DNA of 64,000 nucleotides from Metallyticus violacea (taxonomy: Eukaryota > Arthropoda > Insecta > Mantodea > Metallyticidae). The position numbers and the translations under genes were made by a program. The notes under the pieces are model-generated. The model made no database searches, had not been told where the DNA came from, and worked only from the letters and a program-made list of their open reading frames with translations. The stretch covers positions 18,459,501 to 18,523,500 of the forward strand of contig CM060838.1 in the NCBI GenBank assembly GCA_030762175.1, in the 5' to 3' direction. This document shows positions 1 to 13,029 of this stretch, piece by piece (the stretch's first letter is position 1; each line of letters begins with the position of its first letter).

Positions 1-1689
1 TTTCTAACATGTATCTAGCTAGTGCTCTGCTTTAGAAAATCTTGGGTTTTTTAACAATGGATTCTATATCTCGCTACATTTACAGGTAGGTATTATTAAT
101 TTTTCTGACAGAAAGCATTCAATCTACTGTTCTACATTTTCTGTTTGCATCATAGTATTAGTACCTTGGAAGTGTATATGCCTTTATGATTTTTCCATTA
201 AGAGCTCGGCTATAAACAAATCATACATCAAGTTGAATATCATCAAATCCACATCATCTATCTGCTATAAACAAACTTGGTACAATTTGCACTTCAGTTC
301 TAAGTAAGTACTATTAAACCATCTTTTTGAGCAGCTTTCTCATTATAACCTTATCTACCAATGAACAAGATATTTTGCATCTTCAATTATGCAACTTTTA
401 TTAATATTACAGTTTTCCTGATCCATGGTGTGCATTGGTATTCATCATTTCTACTTCCTTATGCTTTTTCATGGTTAGACATGGTAACAATGCCTGATAA
501 TTTGTTACAAACATCATGAGGTTAGCTTGTTGATATTGTGCTAATATAGCCTATTCATGGTACCAAATGGCATTTTCCAGCTTTTAATGTCTCTCATATA
601 TGATGGGGAGGGGGAGAGAAAAGTATGAAACAGCTAAAGTAATCAATAAAACAAATATTATTTACAATGAATAAAAGGACATGTAGAAAAGCCTATGCAT
701 GGCAAAAATTTTGACTATTCTTTCATAAGTATTCCATTTGCTTTCTAGTGTTATTCTTGTACCTTTAGCCAATTAAGCTAACAGGAGACAGACACCGATA
801 AGCTTTATTTTCCTTGTAGACGAACAGATATACAATCACAGTTTGTTGGAAAATAAGTTTAAAATACACAATGCAAATGAATATAAACTAAATATTTTTT
901 AATTTTTTCTAAAATATTACAATTTGAAATATATATTCAGCTTGGATATATGAGGCTGTTCCATATAATCTTATGAAATAAAATCTATAAATATTTAGGA
1001 TTTTATGAAAATATGATCAAATTAGCGAACAAAAATAAGAAATCAAATATTTTACATATAAAATTTATAAGAATTTTGATCTAGCATATTTTCATAACAG
1101 CTGTTTTGGTAGCTCATTTTCCAGAGAAAAGAGAATTCAGATTTACAATTTTTCTGAAATTAAAAGTAGATTTGGGAAAAGAAAGAAAGAGTGAAATTAT
1201 CTTGTTTTTTATGCAGCAAGAAAGAAGTGTAAAAAGGACAAATATATATGAATGAAGTGTTTCTGCTGATGACTATTGTGTGAACAACATGAAACACTAT
1301 CAAGCTTTTCACTTTATCATGCTGTACAGAACACAGTGGAATAATGTGATTCAGTATATTACACCATTTAGGTCAAAATATTGTAACTGTATATAAACAA
1401 TGAATGTAATCTTTGAATGCTTTGAATTTCTTTGTATATATGATGAATTTTCCCACAGAACTTGAGTTTCTTAATAGCAATAACATATTCAATACCTTCA
1501 CTTAAGAAATGCATCTAAAGGAATCAAACTGCTATTTTGTTAAAAAGCTGTAAATCTAGCCATATGATCATTGTAAATCAGAGAAAATATAAAGCTGATA
1601 TCAAGTTTGATAATTATCTCACAAGCACAATCTATGAAATGCACTTCCTATTACAATTTATTAAATATACTCACATTAACTCCACTTAT
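1..1689. other. AT-rich sequence, nothing recognised
   Basis: Lies downstream of the last visible MICU1 exon, so it should be MICU1 intron. No further MICU1 exon and no repeat could be identified. Confidence 0.5.
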
Positions 1690-3840
1690 ACAACATTAGG
1701 AGATGTTTCTGGGACAATTTCTCTCATCATCAACCGTTGACCAACTATTCAATGTGGTGACTGAATCCCAAGGTGCTTCTGTGGCAGTCTCTGATGGTTC
1801 GAATAGGAATTTGCTCAGTTCATCCATGGGTGGGACATCAAAATTCATTAAGTTTTTTTCTATTTTTCAGGATGAAAATTTTTTCCCAAGTTTGTAGCTC
1901 TATTAGATTATGATGTTCTTTCAGCAGCTTAGCCTCTGGTTTAATGTTGTGATTTTGGGTCCAAAGGGGAGCTGCCACTGCTGAGTTATCAATTATTTTA
2001 AAATGAATATTCCTAAAATGTTCTTTCTCCGAATTTTTGTTTTATTGGTATGGGGTCCTTTACTGTGGAACCTAGTAAATTGTTGATATTATATTTGTTC
2101 TTTGGGGTAACTTTATACCATGTACTTTGAACTTCCTACTGAATTTGTTGTGGTAAGTTGGATGATATGCGTAACTTTTGAATTTGTATCTTACCTTGAT
2201 ATTCTTTAGTGTGGAAATCCCTCTTATAAATTTTTGTCTTTTAAATTTATTGATAATTTTTATTATTGTATCCTTATTAAAACTATTAATTACTACTGTA
2301 TTAATTATCTGCTGGTATTCTGTTTTGTACTCAGTTTCTGTGAGCAGGATTTTTCTGTATGCCAAGCTATAGAACACTAGCTATTTGTGTGGGATGGCAA
2401 TATGACCATAGTTTTTTATGTAATTTTCTGTGCATGTTTCTTTTCTTTAGATTCTAAAGTTAAGTCTGTATGCATTTCTTATAATTTTTAATTATAGGAA
2501 TGGGAACCACCCATTTTTATACTCTTCCATGGTAAACTCGATAAATTTATGTTGTAAATTAAACAGTTTCAAGTTGGTCCTGGTGATCTAGTGGTAACCA
2601 TAGTTGCCTCATAGGTCCAAGATTGTGGGTTCAATCCCTTCCAGGATCGATGAATTTTTTTGGGTCTAAAAATCCATGGTATGGCTTCCCTTGGAAGGGA
2701 AGTAAAGCTGTGGGTCCTGTGTAGTAGATTCGGCATGTAAAAGAACCTCAAGTCTGAAAGAAGAAGCCTCTGAGCAAAAGTGATTGGCAGTTTCACACCC
2801 TGAATTGAATGGGATGCTGACGATCCAAGATGTTGAAGAGTGTATGTAAATAAACCAATTCAATAAGGGTTTCAAGCAACTATTGAATGTTTTTTTTTAA
2901 TATTGAAAATAAGTCATCCATATACCCATAGTCTTGAAAATTAATGGGAGGGCTTCAGTAATGTATATTTCAAAGAAGCTCATGAATAAATTTGCTAGAA
3001 ATAGATAATGATGCTTTTCCATTGCCTGTTTGCAAAATTTTTGGTTAAAACTGAAGAAATTTTGCTGAATGTATATCATAGTAAGTTTTAGTAAATCTTT
3101 TATTTCTTCCATTTGCAAATTTAAGGAGGTTAAACCTTTCCTTAACATTTGCATAAGATTGCTAGGAATAAGACTTTTACGTCAAAAGACACCATTACAT
3201 CTCCTCTTGCAATTCTGATATTCTGTAGCTTTTTAACTAAATCAAATAAATTTTTGATGCCCAAGCATTGACATTTTTTTAAACTAGTTGAAATTGTCAT
3301 TTAATATTTTTACTATTTCATATGTGGGCAAAATTAATATTTTAATTATTGGTCTCATGTTGTTATCATTTTTATGGATTGTAGGAAGTATTTAAAGTCT
3401 AGGTAGTACTGAATTGCTTTCTGTGATTCTCTGTTTTGCAGTTTTGGATAATATTTTAACTTCCTTTGGTGCTTTAGTTAAATTTTGATTGCAACTATTG
3501 AGAGATTTTGTTTGTAGTCTTCCCCTTTTAGCAAAATGTCTACTCTGTTTATGCAATTGTTTTTGTCCAAAATGACTATTTTATTTCCTTTGTCTGCCTT
3601 TATATGTATTTCACCAGTTTATCTTTTAGCTCCTTTAATATACTTCTGAAATTGTTGTATTTTTTTTTTTATTTTTTAGGTATCTAAAAATTTGCTGCAT
3701 TTCATTTAGGTGGTGTGTGCTATATCGATATCCATGATATACTCCTCTACGTTTTCTGAGAAGTTCATACAGGTTTTGAGGCCTTTGTTTAGAAATATAA
3801 TTTCTTTGTTAAAAATTGAAAAATTTCCTTTTAAGTTGAC
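1690..3840 (-). mobile_element. Penelope-like retroelement, degraded, minus strand
   Basis: Read on the minus strand, broken frames recover a reverse transcriptase in family order. The stretch near 3090-3000 resembles the Penelope (x)NNYFTFNxKxYxQxxGLAMG region (here IYIQQNFFSFNQKF). A Y-M-D-D catalytic box (GYMDDLFSIL) lies at 2913-2924. Next comes FNLQHKFIEFTMEE, like the LNNxHxxIKFTxE segment, then the linker domain in the open frame 2377-2072. Last is a GIY-YIG-type C-terminus containing NHNIKPEAKLLKEHHNLIEL, TWEKIF and LMNFDVPP near 2000-1740. Several frameshifts and stops make it inactive. A SINE sits inside the reverse transcriptase. Assignment to Penelope-like elements rests on the order of segments and the C-terminal endonuclease-like pattern, which I recognise from memory of the family. 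Confidence 0.72.
2574..2868 (+). mobile_element. tRNA-derived SINE, family 1, copy 1, with target duplication
   Basis: The head (GGTCCTGGTGATCTAGTGG...) carries an A-box-like TCTAGTGGTAAC and a B-box GGTTCAATCCC, and its ends can pair as a tRNA acceptor stem (GTCCTGG with CCAGGAT). The body ends in an AAATAAACCAATTC tail. It is flanked by GTTTCAAG at 2566-2573 and 2869-2876. It interrupts the Penelope-like frame between the YMDD box and the FNLQHK segment, so it is the younger insertion. Confidence 0.85.
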
Positions 3841-3859
3841 ATATGCATCAACCAAAACT

Positions 3860-4440
3860 TTATCAACAGATGTGTACAAATAGAAGAAAATGTAATTAAC
3901 CTCTCAGACACCATTTTTTCTAATCTATATCACAACAAATTCAATAGGATAATCAAAGAACATGGTATAAAGTTAGCCCCAAAGAACAAATATAATATCA
4001 ACAATTTAGTAGGTTCCACAGTAAAAGACAATTTACCAATAGATCAAGAATTTACAAAATTAAATGAGCAGATTGTAATCAAAATTACATTGGAAAAATG
4101 AAGAGAAATTTAGAAATTTGGAGAAAGGAACACTTTAGGAATATTCATTTTAAACTAATTAATAAACTAGCTGCTGCAGCTCACTTTTGGACTCAAAAAA
4201 TCACGACATTAAACCAGAGGCTAAGTTGATATAAGAACTTCACAACCCAATAGAGCTATCTACTTAGGAAAAAAGTTTCATCCTGAAAAATAGAAAAAAA
4301 ACTTAATGAATTTTGATTCACAGACTGCCACAGAAGCACTTTGGGATCCACCACAACATTGAGTAGTTGCTTAACATCTGATGATAGGAGTGATTACCCC
4401 CAAAACATGTCCTAAAGTTCTATAAGCGGAATTAGTGTGA
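3860..4440 (+). mobile_element. Inverted 3'-end fragment of the same Penelope-like element
   Basis: The plus strand here matches the minus strand of about 1700-2150. Shared stretches include ACTTAATGAATTTTGAT and GACTGCCACAGAAGCA, and the copy here lacks some 40 bases. It ends in TAACATCTGATGATAGGAG followed by a short A/T-rich tail. The two copies face opposite ways and lie within 2.5 kb, a common arrangement for 5'-truncated Penelope-like insertions. Confidence 0.7.
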
Positions 4441-6527
4441 ACACATTTAATAAATTTTAATAGGATACAGGATATACTCCAATGTCTATAGCATCCGTAG
4501 TACAATTTAAATAGTAATATGAAATATCTATGAAAAATGAAAGCAAATTCTCATTTAATAAATTGCTTAACCATTTCAATGGCTACTTTAAAACCAATAT
4601 TCAACAAAATAGCAGTGTTTTCAAATGTTAACCATACCATGCATTTGAGAATAAACAAGAAATGTTTCAATGTAACAAGTTTTGTGGGATGTGTAATACG
4701 TCACTCCAGTACCTGCTCTGTGTGCTTATTGTTTTATGTAACTTTGGAATTTTCCTCAATTCTTTGTGGTATATTTTTAAGACTGTTGTCATTTCTGACA
4801 ATCACTTTCATGGCTACAAATAAATGAATCCTTTTATAAACTATGTAGTACATGCTTAGATATGAAGAATGAAAGATATTTTCTCTGTTATGCAGTGTGT
4901 GACAAACAAATACATTATAATGAGGAAGGACATGAAACAAATTTTTCACTCATTTAGAAAAGTAATCCCACAAACAAAGGCATAACCATTTGTTAAATTC
5001 TATGCAACTACTGAAGGGTCAAAAGATATATTTCTTGTACATATTTATGTTCTATGGAGGTGTTAAATGCACAGATATTTTACATGTATAAATATTTTGT
5101 TTCTTGTACGTGCTTTGCATGTGATTCATAAAAACAATATGCTTGTTAACAAAATACAAAACATAAAGAAAGTGACTCAGTATACTATTTATGCTTTTAT
5201 TTTTTATCACCATTATGAATATGTTCAACAGAATTCCTTGAGTAAATTTATACTTTACTGCTTCAATTTTACCCTTTTCTTAACTCTCCTGAATATATTT
5301 TTCAGAATGGAAGTATACACAATTCTATGGTTGAATTTTGACTAGATTTACAATATGGTTCAATGAATATGCTCCAATTTCTGGTAACAATGGTATACAA
5401 TCAAAATGTTTAAGAAACCAAAATACTTAAATTTTTCCTAATTTGAGGGAGCTGAATACAAATCTGACAATAAAAATTGTCAGTTGGCTCAATATAAAAG
5501 TATAAAAAATATAAGTGCACACAAAAGAAATACACATACAAAATTCAATGTTTTTGTTTGGACTTGTTACGATGCAATTTGCTCAAAAAGGGCTCTAAAT
5601 GGATATTCAAATCTATATGTGCCTTTATTTAGCAGCATGTTGGATTTTTTGCTCAAAATTCTTGATTTTGTGGACATTAAAATAACTGAATTAATCTAAA
5701 AGTGCCCACAAGTGCATTTATTTTTGGATTTATATGCCATAAAATATTTTTCCTTCAATACTTATTGAAAGAAAAAGAAAACAATTATTTTGTTTATCAT
5801 GAATATCCTCCTCCATCTTTTTTAGTTCAGATATTGAATGACAAATTCTACTCCTATCATGTATTTGTTAACACCAAATACAAACAGCATCATTCTTTAG
5901 TTGCTACACCAGTTCCTATGCAGAAAAGTTTGGATCTTCTATCTGCCAACACTAACAACTTAAAACATTTCAGGCAGTGCACCTAAAATGTGATGGTGTC
6001 CTTTTGAGGAAAATGCTTTGGTATATACTGCTATTATCGTCAAATGACATGATGTATCATGCATCCCATTCTGCTATCTGCCAGCAGATCAAAAATATCA
6101 GGATATTTTCAGTCAACAGTTGGAATTACATGGTTACATGGCTAGCAGTTAGTGGACTGGAATGCACAGTAATATAAAATGCATACAAATTAAATTTATT
6201 ATTAACAAGAGTTATGTGATAATCTAGTTACGCCATGTATTAGAAGAGTGCAATGTGTACTGCTGAGATATGAAGTTCAGATTATTCCGTATCTCTTTGC
6301 ATCATTTAGACACAGTGCTAAAAAGTAAACTGTGTGGATCAACTAGTTACCTCAATATGTCAAATATTTAAAATCTCCAAATAGCACTTACATTACACAA
6401 GGACTTTAGCTTCTTCACTGACAATGCATTAAATATTCAATCTAAGACAAAATTTAATGTTGCTGTAATCAATAGGTGAACATCACAGCGAAATAACACT
6501 AAATAGCATTTAAAATTGTTTACTTAC
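4441..6527. other. AT-rich intronic sequence, nothing recognised
   Basis: Several short open frames of 60-96 codons occur here, but they have Lys/Asn/Ile/Phe-rich composition typical of chance frames in AT-rich DNA and no recognisable domain. Confidence 0.5.
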
Positions 6528-6642
6528 TGGATAGGACTGTGAGCAAAAATATGTAGTCAGAAAAGGTGATCAATCCTGAACTTCCCAGTTTGTAGAAGAT
6601 ACTATCTTCATCCAGAGCAAGCTCTAATTTCATGTGCACATT
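6528..6642 (-). CDS. MICU1: MICU1 exon before the first EF-hand
   Basis: The acceptor is TTTGTCATCACAG and the donor is GTAAGT. It encodes 38 codons plus 1 nt (phase 0 in, phase 1 out). The peptide contains LDEDSIFYKLGSSGLITFSD followed by YIFLLTVLS. Human MICU1 has the equivalent [28 protein letters not shown] immediately before the residues leading into EF-hand 1. The split last codon begins with A, compatible with the Thr or Ser expected there. This is the last MICU1 exon visible. The EF-hands, the C-terminal helix and the stop codon are outside the window, below position 1. I searched 1-6527 on the minus strand for the following DLNGDG-type EF-hand segment and did not see it. Confidence 0.93.
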
Positions 6643-7430
6643 CTGTGATGACAAAGAAGATGCATTCATCATTAGCACAACTGGAAGTAGTATGCTGAAA
6701 TTCAAGTTTCCTTCTGAATGTTGGTTAGTGATAGGGTATAATCATTAGGAAAGTAATGGATATGGAGCTGGAGTATATAATTTCTAATCATGAGCTGCAA
6801 ACTACAGAAACAATAAACCAGAAGACTAGAACAAAACTAACAAATACATATAGCAATCAGTGCCTTCTCCTCTTCCTTTTGTGTCCCTTTAGTTTTAATG
6901 ATCATGTATTTACATATTTATATCCATAGAAAACACTGAATACTATAGTCTGTTTATGAGCATAGACTCCCCAAAAACTTGCTCTCCCTTTGTGTCTTTA
7001 TGCAAATATCTTAGTTACACAATGAAAAGATGCATGAAAAGAAGTCCTAAAGGCGGAAGGAAGAGAATAAAATATAAAAGCAAATAAATGAACTCAATGA
7101 TGATATATCAGCAAAAATTAAAACTATATAAAACTCTATGTTTTATTGGCAGTTCTACATGATTGAGGTGTTAGGAATATTTATATCTGATGCTTTATGT
7201 TGACAAAGACCTACTTGAATATTTACGGGAATATTTTCAGTGATGCATATTTCTCGGTTTGTTTGTACTTTTTACGCAGATTTTTTTATCATTCCAGGTG
7301 ATTGAAAATTAATGTAAAGGAACTTCATGAATGAGAAGAATTTGCTTCTTGTCTTGAATCTACTCTAGTCTCAGATCTGATGTATTTCAATTATAAACAT
7401 CAAGGTTTTCATTGCTGGCTACTTGAAAAT

Positions 7431-7650
7431 AAATTAATGCATTTTTTTTTAGCTAGTATGCCATAATCTAGCAAATTGTACGAATTTATATCTGGTATTT
7501 TCCAGGGCATTCAACTTGTCAATTAGCTGATTTGTGACTTAGTAGAAAATTGATATGCCCTGGAAAATGCAGATGTAAATTCTGGAAAAATGTCAAGATT
7601 CCTACAATCTGTTAGACCATGGCCTACAAGCTGGAAAAATGCATTAATTT
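7431..7650. repeat. Foldback element, about 100-bp imperfect inverted arms
   Basis: The outer ends are AAATTAATGCATTTTT and its reverse complement near 7634-7650. The inner arms contain ATTTTCCAGGGCAT (7497-7510) and ATGCCCTGGAAAAT (7554-7567). The palindrome extends to the centre through TCAATT/AATTGA. No coding capacity. Probably a small nonautonomous DNA element. Confidence 0.7.
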
Positions 7651-8347
7651 ATATAACAATTTCTTAAAATTTATAAAATTTCATAATAGTATATGGCAAA
7701 GTTCTATTTATTCATTTGATTGTCATGATGCTGCATATTTACATTTGGGGAAGTATTACAGTGTTATTTAAGTGATAAAATAATACTGCAGTTGGTAGTG
7801 AATTTCAGAAACTGTACAAAATGTTATGCTACAGAATTGAGGTTTATACAGAATCTTTTTTCTGAGAGTCAAATGTAAAACTGTTTCATAGAAAAGTTTT
7901 TTAACATCATGGGGGAGTTCTTGCTAGGGTATATTTTTTTTTGCATCTCCATTAATGTAGGAGATACAGAATAGAGCTTCCTTTTTTTGAATAGCACCAT
8001 GTACATTTTATTCAAGAATACACTTATGCTCTCCAAGAGCTATTCAGAAATGTAGCAAAATGTATCATTTTAGTCCAGAAAAAAATAAGCGTGGAAATTA
8101 AAAATAATGTGTGAATTCTGTTATTTAATAGCACTGCAGTGCATTGTTTTACTAAATCATATAACCTCTTCAAGACCCATTTAGACATTTCATAATAATC
8201 AATAAATATTCAGGAATGCAACAGGATGGACTGTACTGTACAATACATGATCTTGTTATTATACTCTATATATTATTTATCACAATTCAGCAGTAAAATG
8301 ACCCTTTGTAGCACTGTGGTACCACCAATACCTGCTAAACAGACCAT

Positions 8348-8587
8348 TTACATCTCATACCCAAAATGGTGACCATTGGCTAATACATAAGTCCATTCTA
8401 TGGATGAAGTATGCCCTAGATGTTCTACTTCTTCCTCCTGGATGGCTGTAAAAGCATCAATAATGCATTGCTGCATGTCCTCTGGTGTTGTTGGAACATT
8501 TTGATAGTAACTGTTCCCCAAAGAAAAGTCTAGTGATGTTAAGGTCTTGGGATCGGGCAGGCCAAGTAACGGGTCCACCATGTCCAA
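8348..8587 (-). mobile_element. C-terminal fragment of a Tc1/mariner-type transposase
   Basis: A 79-codon frame contains YYQNVPTTPEDMQQCIIDAF and ends in NGHHFGYEM. This resembles the (V/K)YxNxPxTxEEMxxRIxxAxxxI ... GGHFEHLL ending of an insect transposase family that I recognise but cannot name precisely. The catalytic region is absent or unrecognisable upstream. Confidence 0.55.
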
Positions 8588-9951
8588 TTCACCTGTCAGG
8601 GTATTTACAGTTCAGAATGCATTGTGCTCATAAGCTATTATGCATTGGTCAAACTTCATGCTGATACCACATGACCATTTTGTTATTCAAAGGTATGGCC
8701 ACCAAGAGACCAGGAAGAGTGTTTCTTAAGAATGTGGCATATCATCTGCCATTTTGGCTATCATTTACAAAGAAAGATTCAATAATGGTAGCGCCAATAA
8801 TTCTGCACCAAACCATTAACTTTCCAAGGATGTTGACGCTCTACTTGTCAGAGCCATTGTGGATTGTTGATGGACCAATCTTAACTAAAATGGTACAGTG
8901 CGATGCATTTCTGAATAGCTCTTGGAAAGAGTAAGTATATTTTGGAATACAATGTGCATGTGCCATTTAAAAAAACAAAGGTCTATCTTGTATTCCTTAC
9001 ATTTATAGAGATACAAAATAAGTACACTCTCAACAGGAACTCCTCCATGATGTTAAAAACAATTTTTTATTTGATGCATAAGAAAAAAGTTATTTTGGGT
9101 GAGCAAGATAAATGGGACACCTTGCATATATCTGCAAACCTTAGCCTGAGTGCCTCAGCCTGTTCATGCATTAACTTTGTGAGCCCAAGAAAATAGTATC
9201 TGCAATTGCTGCATGTTTAAGATAAAATATTTATTTTCTCAAAAACTCTAGGTGATAAAGAAAAAGGTATTTAGCTTCTTTTTTTTTGTTTCCTTATTAA
9301 GCTCTATTGCCAGCCTTATTTAGGATACTTCATTTATTCACCCTGTGGGTGCAGGTCAGGTATTTAAAACTGCTACATCTTATAACCCTGCTGAAATTAC
9401 CACAAGATACTAGGGAAGCATTAGAGCAGAGAGCAGATCTTGCCATTTAGTCATTGTAATGTGCAAATTTTCCATATTAAGTAAGAACAAAAATATACGT
9501 CAATGAAAAAGCTAATCAAGTAAATGACAGTCAAACTAATAAAAGTAAAATTTTCTATGGATAACTTTGACTTTCTCTCTGACATTTTACAGTGAGATGA
9601 TAAATGAATTTGATAGGTAATTGTACATGAATAAATATAACAGGAATTAAAAGTAAGAGTTAGCATGGTTTAGGTAATGAATTTGGGGAGGAAAGACTCA
9701 GGGTTAAGGGTTTGCCTATATTGCAGAAGAGGATGAAGTTATAATCTTGTTCAAATATCCAGAGTCAATGAAGTGGAAGATATACTTACACACAACTAAC
9801 TTAAGACTACAACCTCATTGCTAACAAAAATATCTGAGGATTAGCAGAAAATTAGGAGTTTGGGTGAGTTTTTATTCACAGGTAAGGATAAATGGATAAG
9901 AGCGATAAATAAGAATGAATACAATTGGGGTTTACTACTCGGGTGAGAAAG

Positions 9952-10247
9952 TTTTTTTTTGATTGATTTATTTATGGATGCTCTTTAACATCTCAGGTCA
10001 TCAGCGTCCCATTCAATTAAGGGCGTGAAACGGCTGACAAATGTTGCTCAGAGGCCTCTCTTTCAGGCTTGAGGTTCTTTTTCATGCTGCAAATGTACAA
10101 CACGGGACCCATGGCTTTACTTCCCTTCCGAAGGAAGCCATACTTACGATTTTTACACCTGTAAAAATCCATTGGTCCTGGCTGGGTTTGAACCTGCAAT
10201 TTGGGTTTAGGAGGCAAGTATGGTAACCACTACACCACCAGGACTGA
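9952..10247 (-). mobile_element. SINE family 1, copy 2, full length
   Basis: Minus-strand copy with tRNA-like head (B box GGTTCAAACCC, acceptor-stem pair GTCCTGG/CCAGGAC), conserved body and AAATAAATCAATC plus poly-A tail. It is flanked by the 12-bp duplication CGGGTGAGAAAG at 9940-9951 and 10248-10259. The open frames seen across it in both strands are incidental to the repeat. Confidence 0.88.
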
Positions 10248-11086
10248 CGGGTGAGAAAGGGTCTTACAATTATACCACATGAGCACAGTTCAGCATGATT
10301 ACATTTTGTGCACCAGCATAATTTCCTAGATGAGTGGTGCAGTGTTTATGCAGTAACTTGATTGCAAAATCGGCATCTAATCAACTAGAACTTTCTCACT
10401 AGGTATATAAGGGATGAAGTGGGTTTCTACTGTCATAGCATAATATGGCTTGGGAGAGAACCAAGATGAACCCAAACCATATTTTGTTTGTATTATATTT
10501 CATATAAAATAAAGTAATAAAAACACTCACATCACAGTATCCCAGCATTGCATGGTAATATATCAGTGATGCTGATGCAAACATCAGAAGCAAACTCACT
10601 ATTACATGTCTTATTTCCCAGAATATTGTGTTTTAAAAATATGAAATTTGTTAAAAAAAATATTTTGCTTGTGATATATTTACTTGCTTATATTTAAGAA
10701 AAATATTATAAAAAATTCATAATTTGTATATCTTCCATCATGAGGAATGCTAGTTAACATCCCCAATAACAGTAACATAAAAAATAAATGAAATCAAACA
10801 TATTATGTTACTCATTTGCACAATAATTTTAATAAATATGTAGAAATAACAGGTACTATGCTATATTTTCTATTATTACATACATCTTCAGAAGCTCTAG
10901 CTCAAAATCTTTTCAATACTACTCAAATAAGATAATATAATTTCAATTAAAGCAATATAGTGTTTGAGGCATGCCATGGCCAAGTTTGCTGCAAAAGCAA
11001 ATTAAAATGTGTAGTTTACTAACAGTTCTCAAATTATTGAATTATAAAAAATTCTATTACGGAAAAACACAGTGAAGCTCATTAAA

Positions 11087-11278
11087 TGATAAAATCATTA
11101 AATATGTCATCTATACACTCTTAATGCTTCACTTACTTTTTGAAGTACGGAACTGGTTTTGAAGACACATCATCTTCATCCTCAGCCAATGAAATGTGTC
11201 GTCGAAACTGGTTCCGTATTTCAAAAAGTAAATGAAACATTAAGAGTGTGTAGACAACATATTTAATGATTTTATCAG
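11087..11278. repeat. Palindromic repeat family, copy 1 (84-bp arms)
   Basis: Arm 11087-11170 is matched by the reverse complement of 11195-11278 with few mismatches, around a loop of about 24 bases (CATCTTCATCCTCAGCC...). The arms share CACTCTTAATG(C/T)TTCA(C/T)TTAC and GGTTTTGAAGACAC-like blocks with copies at 25.2 and 57.3 kb. Confidence 0.8.
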
Positions 11279-12357
11279 TTCTTAAATTGTCTAAACAGGA
11301 TATTTAAGGGCTGTAATTGCATGCTGATGCTATTAAAATTGTGTTACCAATACTCTGTTATAGAATTATTATTTATTATCCATATTGCTTAGAATTATCA
11401 ATAAAATATTGTTTTCATAATGTGTTTGGATATAGGAAATTTCTTGCAGTAGGGACAATGAATATTTCCCTCTTTTTCTGTCTTATTCAATAACTGTTCC
11501 CCCCCTCCCCAATAAAAAAGAGAAGATGGTATTTAAACATATTTCATAGCTGTTAATAGTAATTGTTTGTGTCCTTTCCTTCAGATTTTATGGATATGAT
11601 TGTGAGCTTTATTTTTGGTATTCAATGCTCTAGCATTTGACAGTATATTGTATTATGTCTTAACAGAAAAAATCAAAGGACATGCACTCACAGTCACAAA
11701 GCGCACAAATAAAATAGATTGATAGCAGTCATGCTATTAAGCATGCTGGGTAATTTTTCAAAGCATCTATATTTGCTGCTGTCACCATACTCTTTCTGTC
11801 CCAGGCTCCTGAAGTTAATTCCACTGAAATTTCAAAGCTAATGTGCAATCTTATTTCTTATATGCTGCTACTAGGATGACAATTTTTATTCTAATAAAAC
11901 TTTTTCCAGAGCAGCACTATTCCAGAACAATTCTGGGAAAGAGGCAGTGGTATACAGTTACTGCCTCAGTAACAAATTATTTTTCCATTGTAATACTCCA
12001 TTTTTCAAACATCTTTCATAATATAATACACCTAATCACCAATAATACGTTATGTTGAGTAATATAAGGGAGCGAAAACAATACTGACACAGCATAAATT
12101 CAAGCATTGATATTGGGAAAGTCTGTACACTTTAAATGAAAAACTGAAGCTTGTTTCAGAAGAATATGCCCCTAAGAAATGCATAATATTAATAATATAA
12201 TATAATCTTTGGAGTCATATTTTATTCTGGGTAAAAAGCATTTTATGGTTGCTGTAAATGTATTACTGTTATAATATTCAGTTTTTATCATGTTTCCTGA
12301 TTATAAAAATAAGTGAATGTTCAGATTTTAGCAATATTGGCATATATATAAGGTAAT

Positions 12358-12358
12358 A

Positions 12359-12421
<63 letters not shown>
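12358..12421. repeat. Compound AC/AT microsatellite
   Basis: A run of AC dinucleotides is followed by about 45 bases of AT. The whole block is flanked on both sides by TATATAAGGTAATAACA, which suggests replication slippage between the flanks. Confidence 0.9.
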
Positions 12422-12426
<5 letters not shown>

Positions 12427-13029
12427 ATAACATATATACAACTACAACTAAATAATGGGTGATTTTTCCTTCGCGTGACCGTTCCACACGTAACGGCGGG
12501 TCGGTCGGTTCAAGCTGGTACCGCGGTGAACAGGAATCAAAAAGTTCGCGGTTATGATTCGCCCTGTTATTACTAATATTTAAAAGGTACATTTACTCAC
12601 CTTATCAAGCAAGTTGCTGGAACTGCCTCCCTTCATTTTCTATAAATTTCAGGCATTAATTAACCATTACCCTTCTACAATTCCCTCTGAGAAATGGGAA
12701 ACTCTTGACGATTGTTATGTTTTAGTTAATCTAATGTGTGCACATCTGACTCGTACTTTTTCCTTTATTAAAACTCGCAGGGCGTTATGGGGTACTGAGG
12801 GGGAGGGGGCATGTGTTGTTAGTGATCACTATCGAATATTTAATGAATTTCATGCAAGGAGGCATGGGCTGTATGTACCGTTCAGAATCCATTGGAAAGT
12901 CGCAAATTTACGTTCCCTCACAGTTAATTCAAGGAAAAATTGAAAAATATCCTGCACATATCTACCACTATGATAGTTTCTATGATCGGGCCTATTATTC
13001 TCTCGCCGCTAATAGTAAAAACAAGCATT

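Noticed and set aside
2577..2650. Possible functional tRNA gene
   Set aside because: The tRNA-like fold is the head of a SINE with target duplications and a shared 3' body, so it is not an independent tRNA.
4537..4827. 96-codon open frame
   Set aside because: Composition typical of chance frames in AT-rich DNA and no recognisable motif. It lies in an inferred MICU1 intron.
10041..10226. Open frames shared between 10.0 and 46.7 kb on both strands
   Set aside because: They are conserved only because both lie in copies of the same tRNA-derived SINE.
12278..12592. 104-codon minus-strand frame crossing the AT microsatellite
   Set aside because: Much of it is Tyr/Ile and Cys/Val dipeptide runs produced by the microsatellite. 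Not a gene.
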